Shown: piece after piece, positions 1-10,272 of the stretch
How the letters are laid out: each line of letters starts with the position of its first letter
Position numbering within the stretch: position 1 is the stretch's first letter
Program-made: the position numbers and the translations under genes
Notes under the pieces: model-generated
Databases searched by the model: none
What the model saw: the letters and a program-made list of their open reading frames with translations, nothing else
What the model was told of the DNA's origin: nothing
Origin: Acarospora socialis
Taxonomy: Eukaryota > Ascomycota > Lecanoromycetes > Acarosporales > Acarosporaceae
Assembly (NCBI GenBank): GCA_025617375.2
Contig: JAMYGW020000004.1
Span: 2,046,001 to 2,110,000 of the forward strand
DNA length: 64,000 nt
Direction: 5' to 3'

Positions 1-2480
1 AATATTTCACTCAATCCGGCATCGCATCAGCCAATAGTTACATTATTCCCGTCCTCGTACTCGCCTCGTTCCACTACCTTACCAAGCGCTCTGCACGCCC
101 CTATTGTTCGGTATTATCCTGCACCGTCGACGGGGTACTTGGTTCGAACAGCGTTCCTAACGTCCATGCGGGAGGTCCCAGTACCCCAGTTCATGAGATC
201 TGGTCCTCGGTCTCGGGATATCCACACACAACAGTATCACCGATGTTCAACGTTGCTACCAAGCCCCACCCAACACGCTCTTATTGACCGCTGAGGGTGG
301 GAGTTGGGATGTAGACCACTCTAGTAGTGTCAAGGCTACCTTACTACTCGGGAGTATCGTGTCCGTAGCGATACCTTATGGACGAAAGCGAGGACGACGA
401 ATTCATGAGTGCTGCCATACTCTGCATCTTTTCTAACCTCCAAGACCCCGGCGACCATGTTGTTTCCCCCCGTGCTTCCGAAAAAGCGAAAGGTGCAGAG
501 TCTCCAGGGTGGTGCATGTAGCATGTGCATGCAAGCCGCGCGACACGGCTCGTCAGGATGAGCTGCAAAGATTTGGGAAATGTTCGGACATCTTCGTTCG
601 AGCTGGGATGAGCTTCGGCTTGGTTCCCGAAATTTTCCCCCGGGGTTGAGATCGAAAGAAATTCAGGGAAGGGGGTTTTCAACCACTCCTTTTCTGCCCT
701 ACGACGTGCGCTCTCCAAGTACTGGGAGGTGTTCGTTATGGTAGGTAGCGTCCTGAAGCATCTACAAATTACCGTTCGACGGCAAACAGCCAATAATAAT
801 CAACTCACCGAATACCGAGCAACCACACCACCCCCAACCGGAGTTTAAAACGACAACTGGACCACCCCAAGCTTCATTCGGTCGTTCGTTCATACCATGG
901 CTGGCTGACGCGTCCTCCATCATTTGCCTTTGACCACGGTACGAGTATGAAATATTATTGCGGTTACAGCCACAACGCCTACCAGTACTGTACCGTACCA
1001 TTCCCGTACCGTACTATACCGTAACGTTACACACCACATCGTACTTCCCGGGTCTTCGTGGATGATGATTAATGGATCAACCCTGGTTGACTGAAGCTGA
1101 CCGATGAAGAAGACGGAGCACGAGAATAATACCGACGAACCAAATCTATGCCTCAAGAAATACGCCACCTAAGCCGATTGACCTTGAATTCGCTCGGTAC
1201 GAGTACTTGTCAATTGAATAATGTCACGGTGGCCTTCCCTCTGGCCGTTGTAGACCCAATTGGTACGACAGACTGACCACATTCTGACTGTCTCCTTCCT
1301 CTTGCCGCAAGCCACCGAACCTGCCGTAACTTAGCTTTCCCAAGTCCGGGTACATCGCTCGACATCATCGTCGATCCGTTGCCGCCGAGTGAGCCGACAG
1401 ACAGCGCAGATGTGGACGCTCTTGCGGGCGGAGTCCGCCGTGATGCTCTAGGTATGTACGTGGCACTCGACGATGATCTGAATGATCGTCGTCTGGCGAC
1501 TTCTTCACCAATGATAGTGACAAGCTGGAGGTGCATGCAACGGGCATTTCGCTCCCCCGAATGCTCTACTGTTACATGATTCATGACTAGGGAAGATTAC
1601 GAAAGAGAGACAGACACCAACTGCATCATTAGCTGTATTATTCCTTACCCGTACTGTACGGTTCGACGGGCACGAGCCCATGTACGAAGTAACGAACGCT
1701 CGAATCAACTGTATCTCGATTCAATTGCCGTAACGAGAGTTCATGATAGATTTAGTGTGAACCATCGTCCCGTCCGTCAGGAACCCTGCTGCGCATCCCA
1801 TATCTCAAATTCCGATCATCTGGATCCGCCCGGGGGTGGCTCGTACATGATTTGAGAGACCCGGTGACGGACTTGATGCCTCTTTGGGACCCAAGAAATA
1901 CAAATCCTGAATGGCGCCCTCTCCAATCTCGTCTGCTTTCAGCACTGGCCATGCCGGTTGCTCGACGCCCGCTTTCCTGTTCCTCGTACTCTTCAGCTCT
2001 CAAATGTCCCACCGGTGGCTTGTTTCCCTTCGCTTTCCCACCAAGGTTAACTTAGCCCCGTCCCCTTCTCTCGTCTCCCTGCCTGTCAACCCCACCGCAC
2101 CGAATGAATCTGTGCGACCATCTGAGATCTCGTTCCTCCGACGCTTAAGTGTCCCAGTCCACTCCCCACTATTGTTATAGTCTACATCATCCCCCCCGTC
2201 GATCCTACGCACCCACACAAACTCGTCTCCTTCTCCCCTCTACTCTCGCAGATCACCCGCCCATCAAACATCTCACTCTTCATCCTCTGTTTGATATCTA
2301 TCAGGCCGACCAGAAACATATCTCAACAACCTCACCAATTCGACCTCAACTGCCATACTTCTGCCGCAGCAATCTTCCCTCTCATATATTACCAACTCTT
2401 GACGACGTCTTGATCTTCATTAATCACCGCTCACTTTTCTCTTCGCGGCTTTGTCGTCGATAAATTCCATCCATCTCAAC
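1..2480. other. Gene-free stretch and long upstream region of flbD
   Basis: No reading frame here looks like a conserved protein; the open frames are short, low in family resemblance and overlap on both strands. Around 960-1030 there is a run of short GTAC/ACCGTACC repeats. From about 2040 to 2480 the + strand is rich in C and T, as is usual for the promoter and 5' leader of a fungal gene, and it leads straight into the FlbD start codon. Confidence 0.5.
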
Positions 2481-3422
2481 ATGCCGGTTCATAGGCGGGG
2501 CCCTTGGTCTCAGGCCGAGGACGCATATCTCGTTCAACTCGTCCATACGCAAGGAGCCCACAACTGGGTCCGTATATCCGGTCTCATCGTCTCGCGGTCG
2601 CCCAAACAATGTCGAGAGCGATACCATCAAAATCTGAAGCCAAGTCTGAATCACGACCCCATCACGCCCGAAGAAGGCATCATCATCGAACGGCTGGTGG
2701 GCGAGATGGGCAAGCGGTGGGCCGAAATCGCTCGACGGTTACGAGGCCGCAGCGACAACGCCGTCAAGAATTGGTGGAACGGTGGCATGAACCGTCGGCG
2801 GCGCCTCGTCATCCGCCGCGAGGGTACTGTCCGGTGCGGCGACGACTTCGACGAGATGCTGCAGCCGCTATCTTTCGCGCGGCCTGCCGTCGCTTTCCAA
2901 CGCGCGGTCGGCGACATCATGATCCCGCCGCCGAGGCGGATGCTCGAAGCCCCTTTGACGTCCCCTGCCGTGTCGGAAGCATCGGTGGCCGACTCGGTCG
3001 ACCGGGCCCCTTCATTGATCTCGGATTCTTGCTCCAACTTCTCAACGTCCCCGAGGGTGGCAGAGTCACCTTGCATCGAACTTCCACCGCTCATCGGCAC
3101 CAAGGCCGAGACTCGTCGACCCAGCCTTCCGATCCTCCATCTCGGCTCGAACTCTTTCATCTCCGATGGTGAGGCACACGTGCCGTCCTACTGCGGACGA
3201 CCCGATGGTGAGCGGAAACCGCCGATGACTCCTCTGTTCCGACGGCCGGACGCCCCGGGGTCATTGTCCCCTCAGCGGGATTATCACTACCTGCGCCACC
3301 AAGCCCCACCGTCAATGCCGCCCGGCCAAGTCAGGTTACCCTCCTTCCAGGCTCTGACCGGCCAGCCGGAGCGCCCAGAGAGCCGAGATAACCGGATGAC
3401 TCTGTCGAGTCTTCTCGGTTGA
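2481..3422 (+). CDS. flbD: FlbD-type R2R3 Myb transcription factor
   Basis: A 313-residue protein in one exon. Two Myb repeats lie at the N-terminus: residues about 6-52, beginning RRGPWSQAEDAYL, and about 61-107, ending in SDNAVKNWWNGGMNRR. The linker KPSLNHDPIT and the helix SPKQCRERYHQNLKP are hallmarks of FlbD (rca-1 in Neurospora), a nuclear factor that promotes asexual sporulation in Aspergillus upstream of brlA. The rest is Pro/Ser-rich and presumably disordered, with a terminal hydrophobic motif RMTLSSLLG. The start is the ATG at 2481, next to the first Myb repeat; the frame is open a little further upstream but without an ATG. The family assignment rests on recognised motifs; the developmental role is taken from the family. 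Confidence 0.9.
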   Translation: MPVHRRGPWSQAEDAYLVQLVHTQGAHNWVRISGLIVSRSPKQCRERYHQNLKPSLNHDPITPEEGIIIERLVGEMGKRWAEIARRLRGRSDNAVKNWWNGGMNRRRRLVIRREGTVRCGDDFDEMLQPLSFARPAVAFQRAVGDIMIPPPRRMLEAPLTSPAVSEASVADSVDRAPSLISDSCSNFSTSPRVAESPCIELPPLIGTKAETRRPSLPILHLGSNSFISDGEAHVPSYCGRPDGERKPPMTPLFRRPDAPGSLSPQRDYHYLRHQAPPSMPPGQVRLPSFQALTGQPERPESRDNRMTLSSLLG

Positions 3423-6268
3423 CGATGTATGTGCATATAGCGGGCTAGTTGTCTGATGGGCGAGCATGTCGACCTCGGTCAACAACATGCTTGACACAGG
3501 TTGGGTTCGACTACTGTTTCTCTCCGGGAGGCGTTCTGGAGCGATACCTACTTGCCGTGATGGCCCTCTTCTCTCGTCTGTGTGGGTTTAGCGTTGGGAT
3601 GCCGGTCCTCCCCGTTTGTTCTGACGGATATATTAATGGTCCATGTTGTCATCTTCCTACTCTTCTCTGTTTCCTTCTATATGGTCTTGGGATAAATTGG
3701 CGCTTCGATCGTGTCGGTCTAGGCGCAGGGCCTCCTGGTGGAGATGGACCATTGGTGTCGGTCTAATAAATCAAACGTCCCTATCGGGTCATACATACGT
3801 AACCTGTATCGAGCGACATAGTCAATATAGTTGCGACCGAGTTGTCAAGAACCTGATTCACTCTGTGCACGATGCATCAATATTAATACTGTGAGCTGTG
3901 ATTACCCAAGATCTGTGTAGACCAGAACCGTCCAACCTTATCTCTGCGGTCATTCCTGGGAAACCAAAGAGTACCGCTGTCCGTATCGGTCCTTGATACA
4001 TCTCTGGCCTTACGCGTGCACCAACGGTGGAGGACCAACCTGCCTTGTCATAGTCCATGCCTCTACACGTCTCAGGTTCGGCTGCATCCAAGAGACGAGA
4101 CCGGAAAACAACTCGCATCATACTCGCGTTGACACCCAGATAGCGTGTCCGAAAAGCTTTCTGTGGCCCTCGTAGACCACAAATGAAAACCGGCTACTGG
4201 GAAATACACTTCAACGGGCCCTTCTCTTCATATATATTCTCGCGATCCATCCCTACATATAGCTCATTGAAGCGGAACCTAACACATACGACCACAGACC
4301 TTGGAAAAACTGGGCATCCCGTCCGCTCTGCCGTCCACAACCTTGGAAGCCACGGATCGGCGGATCTGTAGTCGGCTCGGTGACGACCGGCGAATTCCTG
4401 CTGTTGCATGTTTGTTTTCTGGGAGAATGAAAGAGCTTCGTAGTTACCGACATATTTGGAAATTTGTCATGGTGATCTTCAGACTGGGAGTGTGTGCCTC
4501 CTGGGGGTGAAGTGCGGCAAACACAATAAATGAAGAGACATGTTCCATGTTTAGCTTGTGAGGGTTGCACTGAGAGCCTATACACTCAATCGGAAGACAT
4601 GAGTGACGTGTTGTATCTGCGCAAAAGCAGAACACAGAAGAAGACACCTGAGGGGAACGGTTGCTAGAAACATCAACGTCTTAGACAGGTCCAAATCCGA
4701 AACTTTGCGAAGCCAGATCTAGACACTTCTTCTTCCAGTCTGTTCGACAGATGGTAGTCGAGGACATATTGTCTCTCGAAGACGTAGATCACGGGTAACA
4801 AGTCCCAGGAGAGAAGATGGAATCCAAGCACAACAAGACACCAACTGATGATGGAGATGAGCGGCACTACAGTGATCTGGTTTGGGAAGACCGTTGACAA
4901 GGTAATATGATGCAGATGTCAACATGGCAGAAGCTGCTCGAGCGTATAGTTGGCGGCGACCTTCTTCTTCTCGTCCCAAACCAGCATAGAGTTCAGCTTT
5001 GAGCCAAATTCAGTGCAGCTGCACTTGTAGCGCAAATGCACCCTCATCATCTCCCAATCCGAACACACGAATATTTTCATTGGTCAGCGTCCCTTTGCGT
5101 CTTGAAGCCATTCCCCATCCGGAAAGACGTGGTTGCCGTGAAGTTGAGATCTCGGTTAAGTTAAGTTAAGGTCAAGCGAACGGGAGCCCGAGCCTGCGAA
5201 GCGGAGACTGACTACCTAAGGTACCTATACGTTACCTACCTAAGTTAGCGGCCGTTCGAGAACACCCCTGTCGCCACGAGGGTTGACGCCACACATTGCA
5301 TTATCTGGGACGATATCACATTTTCGATGAGGTTGTTCAATAAGGTACCTTAACGTAGGTATTTGTACCTTACCGTACTTGTCGCTACAGAATGACGAGC
5401 TTGCTCTGCGCTGGTGATGGACCGGTGGCTTAAGCACTAGCCCTTACGGTGGGCTTACCCACTCACTACGAGTACCTTAGGTGCAGCTCTAGAGGGTGCG
5501 GAGCCGGAGAGGCAGCTTCAGGGCGCTGCGATGCTTCTTCGATTTGGAGCAAATACATGCTATCGTGTACAGTAAGCTCTCACCTATTCCCCTTGGAGTG
5601 AATTGCGCATGTGTGATTGGATACCCGTCACATGAAAAGCAGCTTCCTACCCAATGGTGAGTATTTGTTTACCTAGTGCTGGAGGTTTACAGCTTCCCGT
5701 TTGCGTGTCAACAGCTACTTCATCGATGAAAACCCCCGTTTTGTCAATAGGCGTAGAAGGGTGCAAGAATAGTAATGTCGTAAAATGAGACCGTATTCTC
5801 CTTGTAACTCAAGAAAACGCTCCCATTGATCTGTGGAATTTCCCCATTAGGAACGAAGGATGGGATCAATAGAAACACTGTAATCCAAACACTTATTGTT
5901 GTTGCCTCTCTACCAGCCAGAACAACCCACTCAAGACCATTTCCACTTCCTCCAGACTTCTTCCACTTCGTACAATCAATCAACCAGCCAACCAACCAAC
6001 CAACCAAGCTTCCAGTGTAACCGCCCAGCCCTCTTCAACTTCCATACACTTGAAAGCAGTTATTTGACGACAGTCTGGTACTGTCCCCTCGAGGTGAAGC
6101 GGATCGCAAGTCTCACACGCGGGCACGCTTTCTTCGCGATCTACCATTTCTCGGGTGCTTGTTGGTTGCTACTGCATCTGTTCTCGCACAAGTCGTGCTC
6201 GGAAACCGGTCCACTCTCTTGAGCGTCTCGCGTCTTTGCGCTTCCTCACTTCTATTCCAACATTCACC
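3423..6268. other. Intergenic region between flbD and the PHD-SANT gene
   Basis: About 2.8 kb with no supported gene. The first few hundred bases are probably the 3' untranslated part of flbD. Between 5155 and 5400 there are clustered TTAAG and ACCTA/TAGGT repeats, described in the findings. The last 500 bases are probably the promoter and leader of the next gene and contain a CCAA microsatellite. Confidence 0.5.
5975..6008 (+). repeat. CCAA/CAAC microsatellite
   Basis: An imperfect tetranucleotide run of about eight CAAC/CAAT units lies some 260 bases before the start codon of the PHD-SANT gene, probably in its promoter or leader. Such runs vary in length between strains. Confidence 0.8.
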
Positions 6269-7891
6269 ATGGCTTACTATTCACGCTCCTTCTCTCAACG
6301 TCATGCGTCTAGCAATGTCATGGCTCACGTTTGGCGGTCTCGCGTTGTTGCGGCTGATCCGGTAAATTCACTTGACACAAAAAACTTTCTAAGGTTGACA
6401 GTGATCGCTAACTTTTATCGCCAGCTCAATGTCGACGTGCTTCCCAATTTCTATTGGGAAGCCAGAGGGAAGACGTGCCCCTTATTTGTGCCGGGCTGTA
6501 TGTGCGGCCTTGGTAAGAGACCCATATTGGGCGACAACTTCGAGGGGGCGCAGGGCTCGCTGGTCGACCCTGCTGCCCAGTCTCGTGTCGTTCTCCGGGA
6601 AGAGCCTGCGCTACCACCGTGGGTCTTCGATCTCGAGCCGCCATTCGGGCAACTTCCTCCGGCAGGTCCGGAAGATGACCCGTTCTTTCTACCTCCGTCA
6701 CCGACCACACTCTCAAGCCGCGAGTCTTCACCTCTCCTAGATCCTGGACTGGCTCCAGTTGAATCACAGACCGATGCAGCCGAACCGGCCGTTGAAGAGA
6801 GTGCGGAGACGATCGCATCCGTCTCATGCGTTTGCGGCAGACCGAATGCCGCCGAGAATATGATCGCTTGCGGAACGGAGCCTCACCCAGGAGAGGTGCA
6901 TGCAGGAGGAGTAGCGTGGTTCCACTACTCTTGCGCCGGGTTTGAGGAATTACCAGGGGCTGGTGAGTATATCAGAGATCAATCAACACTAGTGCTAAAC
7001 TTACATGCATCATCAGACGAGGAATGGTATTGTGACGATTGCCAAACCGAGATGGAAGCGAACGACATCGCCCGGCGGGCCGGGTCTGGTGGCAAGAAAC
7101 TTCCGGGCGCTTCTTCGCCCAACCTGTCCCCACAACCTCCTTGCAGAAAGCGCAAGGCCGAGAACTTAGGGCCGGAGAGGCCTAAGAAGAGGCATGCCGA
7201 CGCAGCGACGATGGGGTATGGGGGCCCTACTACCCCAACCTTCGCCGCGCCACGTCTGGCGAAGCGGAAAGCGGACGAGGGCGAGTACCAACCGCCCCAA
7301 AAGAAGCACAAGATCGGAACAGATCGGCGGGGCGGGAAGGTGCCCCAGCGCACGAATACAGAAGGGCAAGCAGCGCCTTCATCTGCCCACGTCAGGGGCA
7401 GACCGTGGTCGGCGGCCGAGGAAGCGGCCACCATTACGATCATGCAAGGTCTAGTGGCCGGGCCGACCACGGTCTACGGGGACAAACGGTGGGAGGTGTG
7501 TGCTAAGCGTCTGAAGAGAGACCATGGGCTCTCTCGGAGTGGGCCGGCCATCAAGAACCATTGGAACCGTGTGCTGAGAGCGCAGACTGGGCTGGACGAG
7601 CGCAGAACGCCCAATCCCAACAAAATGGTGACAGGGTTACTGACACCCCGAAAGAAGCAACGGACTGCACAGACCTTGCTCAGTCGAACCGTTCTCTCTG
7701 AAGTCCCCGAAGAAGGGGAGGGAATCGAAGATCAAGACGACGACGACGAAGAGGATGACGCAGAAGAAGAAGAGGAAGTGGAAGAGGTTACGGAGAAAGA
7801 GGGTCGTGCTCAGAAAAAAGATTCTGGGATAACGAAACCTATGTTCCTTCACGAAAACGGAAGCTCAGAGGCGGAGCTGAGTACTAAGTAA
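6269..7891 (+). CDS. PHD-finger and SANT/Myb domain nuclear protein
   Basis: Exons read as 6269-6361, 6425-6962 and 7017-7891, giving 501 residues. Both introns (63 and 54 nt) have GT..AG ends and GCTAAC/GCTAAAC branch sites, yet both are multiples of three and free of stops, so the unspliced frame stays open. A C4HC3 PHD finger spans about residues 163-225, from VSCVCGRPN to EEWYCDDCQ; splicing the second intron joins its two halves. A basic region with nuclear-localisation-like KRK clusters follows, then a SANT/Myb domain at about 335-405 (GRPWSAAEEAA, IKNHWNRVLRAQ) and a strongly acidic tail. PHD fingers usually read histone H3 tails and SANT domains bind histone or DNA, so a chromatin role is inferred; no named orthologue is claimed. 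Confidence 0.8.
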   Translation: MAYYSRSFSQRHASSNVMAHVWRSRVVAADPVNSLDTKNFLRLTVIANFYRQLNVDVLPNFYWEARGKTCPLFVPGCMCGLGKRPILGDNFEGAQGSLVDPAAQSRVVLREEPALPPWVFDLEPPFGQLPPAGPEDDPFFLPPSPTTLSSRESSPLLDPGLAPVESQTDAAEPAVEESAETIASVSCVCGRPNAAENMIACGTEPHPGEVHAGGVAWFHYSCAGFEELPGAGEYIRDQSTLVLNLHASSDEEWYCDDCQTEMEANDIARRAGSGGKKLPGASSPNLSPQPPCRKRKAENLGPERPKKRHADAATMGYGGPTTPTFAAPRLAKRKADEGEYQPPQKKHKIGTDRRGGKVPQRTNTEGQAAPSSAHVRGRPWSAAEEAATITIMQGLVAGPTTVYGDKRWEVCAKRLKRDHGLSRSGPAIKNHWNRVLRAQTGLDERRTPNPNKMVTGLLTPRKKQRTAQTLLSRTVLSEVPEEGEGIEDQDDDDEEDDAEEEEEVEEVTEKEGRAQKKDSGITKPMFLHENGSSEAELSTK

Positions 7892-8206
7892 CCGCGAGAC
7901 GAGAAGATTTTGTTTCTTTCATCGGCGCATTGGGATTATTATACGGTATCTGGTGTTATGAGAAAACAGACATCGGCGACTGTACTCGGTTAAACAGACA
8001 ACACCCAATCGGCGCCATCGACTGGATTTCTGCTATTGTGGGCCGCCTCGCTACCTGTACTAGTACCTGACATCACCCAATTCGGACAACTTACCTACCG
8101 AACAAACAATTGGATACCAACCAACCTATCTATGGAACCTTACTTGCCTGTGTTCTACAGCTACACTTCCCTTTGCATTTGACAAGCAATCACCTGTCTA
8201 GCCATC
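7892..8206. other. Short intergenic region
   Basis: This holds the 3' end of the PHD-SANT gene and the promoter of the NCBP3-like gene on the same strand. Nothing else is seen. Confidence 0.5.
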
Positions 8207-9778
8207 ATGGAAATAGCCCTTCTACCAATAGCGCTCAACACCGAAATAGACTTCGCTGCTCCCTCAACCACAGCTCACAGCGTTCTAGATGTCGATATGG
8301 ACATCGATCTAGGCCCGGAGGCGCCCGTGGCAGAAGCTATCGTGGAAGACTTGGAGATTGGACCTACTAATACGGAGGGAATGCTGGACATTCTCTCTAA
8401 TCCAGAGCTCGATCAATTAGTTCCTCATAAAGTCCATCTTCGTGGTTTGGACAACCTCACTACAGCCCACATCAACGCGTTTGCAGCCGAACATTTCCCG
8501 TCCGACCTACCTACTCGCATTGAATGGATCGACGACACCTCCGCAAACCTCGTTTATGGCACTCCAGCTTTGGCTCAGGAAGCTCTCACCCGATTCTCAG
8601 TCGTACCGGATATGGGTTCCTCAGCGCTTCCTCTACTTCAAACAAGACTAGCCAAATCATTCACCTCTCATCCCGGGTCTTCCTTACATGTACGGATGGC
8701 CGTCTTCAGCGATCAGAAGAAACCTAGAGCCTACGAAGCAAGTCGTTTCTACCTAATGCATCCAGAGCTCGACCCGAGAGAAAGGAAAAAACGGCAAGGA
8801 AGAGGAGATGATCACGGCGACTATCGCAGAAGGAGATACGATAGATCAGAACAACGGCGAAGGAGGTACGCAGACGAGGGAGGAACATATCATGCCAGCA
8901 TGTACGACGACGACCACAACAGCAGTTTGACTGGCCAAGATGAAGCTCATGCGGCAAGGCGTGGATCTTTATCAAGCCGCTCTTCCCAGGACGATCATGG
9001 AAAGCAACGTTATCGGCGTATGCGATACAGCAGAAGGAGCCGATCGCGAGGTCGTAGTGCATCTCCAGTAAGAGAAGGGAACGAAGATAGAAATCTGGTT
9101 CCGGATAATAGTCGTACAAGCCACCGAAACGACCGAGAAAGGACAGCTCTTTTAAGATATCGTCCGGATGCTTCGTCTTCTGCCGCTCTGAAAAACGGCA
9201 GCAAAGAGCTCTTCCCCACCGAAGCACCCTCGGAAGGTGGCAGCTCCGCTGAGCTTCGCGGCTCCGGCCGTATGGGACCCGCCAGAGAACTATTCCCCAC
9301 CAAAACCGCCTCCACAAGTCTGAAGAAGCCCGTCTTTCCGAATAAAACCGGCATTAGCAACCACCGTCGATCCGACGCCTTCGACGCAGCTGACGAGACT
9401 GCCGATCTCTTTGCAAACGGCATGTCGGTTCCTTTCACTGATGGCGCGTTGGACAGAAGATCGGTTCCACGCAGTCTCGAAGATAGGATTTCTAGAACTT
9501 CGGACTTGTCGTACGGCCGTTTAACGCAGTCTGATTCGGCGCCTAGTGCCGCGATCTCGGTAGCCGTGGCAAGTGAAGGGTTCAGTATCCGCGGTGTAGC
9601 CCGGAAACAGGATCAGGGATTCAGCATTCGCGGTACTGCTGGCAGCATTTCGACGAATAAAGACATCAGAGAACTTTTTCCGGGGAAGTATGGCGGTAAT
9701 TCTGGCAAGGAACTGTTTTCCGAGAAGCTGGAAGGCAGGGGAGGGCAGAGGAGAAAGGCTGAGGATATGTTTTATTGA
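8207..9778 (+). CDS. Nuclear cap-binding protein subunit 3 (NCBP3)-type protein
   Basis: A single-exon gene for 523 residues. Residues about 67-175 carry the NCBP3 RNA-recognition-like domain, recognisable from HKVHLRGLDNLTT, RIEWIDDTSANLVY and the region ending in HPELDPRERKKR. In animals NCBP3 binds capped RNA and links it to export factors; the fungal role is inferred. The middle is Arg- and Tyr-rich, like many RNA-binding proteins. The C-terminal third repeats short motifs: K/RELFPxK occurs about four times and GFSIRGxA twice, set in disordered sequence. The ATG at 8207 is the first in frame and lies about 140 residues before the core of the domain ends. Confidence 0.85.
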   Translation: MEIALLPIALNTEIDFAAPSTTAHSVLDVDMDIDLGPEAPVAEAIVEDLEIGPTNTEGMLDILSNPELDQLVPHKVHLRGLDNLTTAHINAFAAEHFPSDLPTRIEWIDDTSANLVYGTPALAQEALTRFSVVPDMGSSALPLLQTRLAKSFTSHPGSSLHVRMAVFSDQKKPRAYEASRFYLMHPELDPRERKKRQGRGDDHGDYRRRRYDRSEQRRRRYADEGGTYHASMYDDDHNSSLTGQDEAHAARRGSLSSRSSQDDHGKQRYRRMRYSRRSRSRGRSASPVREGNEDRNLVPDNSRTSHRNDRERTALLRYRPDASSSAALKNGSKELFPTEAPSEGGSSAELRGSGRMGPARELFPTKTASTSLKKPVFPNKTGISNHRRSDAFDAADETADLFANGMSVPFTDGALDRRSVPRSLEDRISRTSDLSYGRLTQSDSAPSAAISVAVASEGFSIRGVARKQDQGFSIRGTAGSISTNKDIRELFPGKYGGNSGKELFSEKLEGRGGQRRKAEDMFY

Positions 9779-10272
9779 ATAGCTCCTGCAGCGAGATGCG
9801 GTCACTGATCACACTACTTTCTCTACCGGGCGTTTGGTATGGAGACCAGACTTAGTAGCTTTTTGGTTTATTGGTGTTCACTTCCAGTTGGTGGTTCTCA
9901 GATAGGCATATTCTCAGCTTGGCATCAGGTGTGGTAGTGGTCTCTCTTCCGTGAGGAAACCGGCACCGTTAGGTGTTGTAGAACCCACAAATGAGCAGTC
10001 AATCCATTTCGAAATCGTTTTTGATGTGAGCCCTACTATCGTAGTAACTTTGTGTTGGCTTGCGGCTACTCTCTCTCAGTCACCTGTGGTGATATGTAAA
10101 CCCTTCGATGTAGCTCTCGATTGATCTTCCGAGAGATAGACATCAACTGCTATCCGCAAATACCTAACTAACACACGATCCCGAGACTTCAGAGATAATT
10201 ACTACCACTCACATCTGTACGTACAGATCTCGATAGCTCGCCAACGACGAAGAAACATACCCGTGGTCCGCA
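9779..10272. other. Intergenic region before the LisH-WD40 gene
   Basis: About 490 bases holding the 3' end of the NCBP3-like gene and the promoter of the next gene. I see no further coding sequence. Confidence 0.5.

Noticed and set aside
120-180. GGTTCGAACA, like a tRNA B box
   Set aside because: No A box at the right distance and no cloverleaf could be formed around it.
344-793. 149-codon frame on the minus strand
   Set aside because: No domain, mixed composition, and overlapped by other frames of similar length; no family resemblance.
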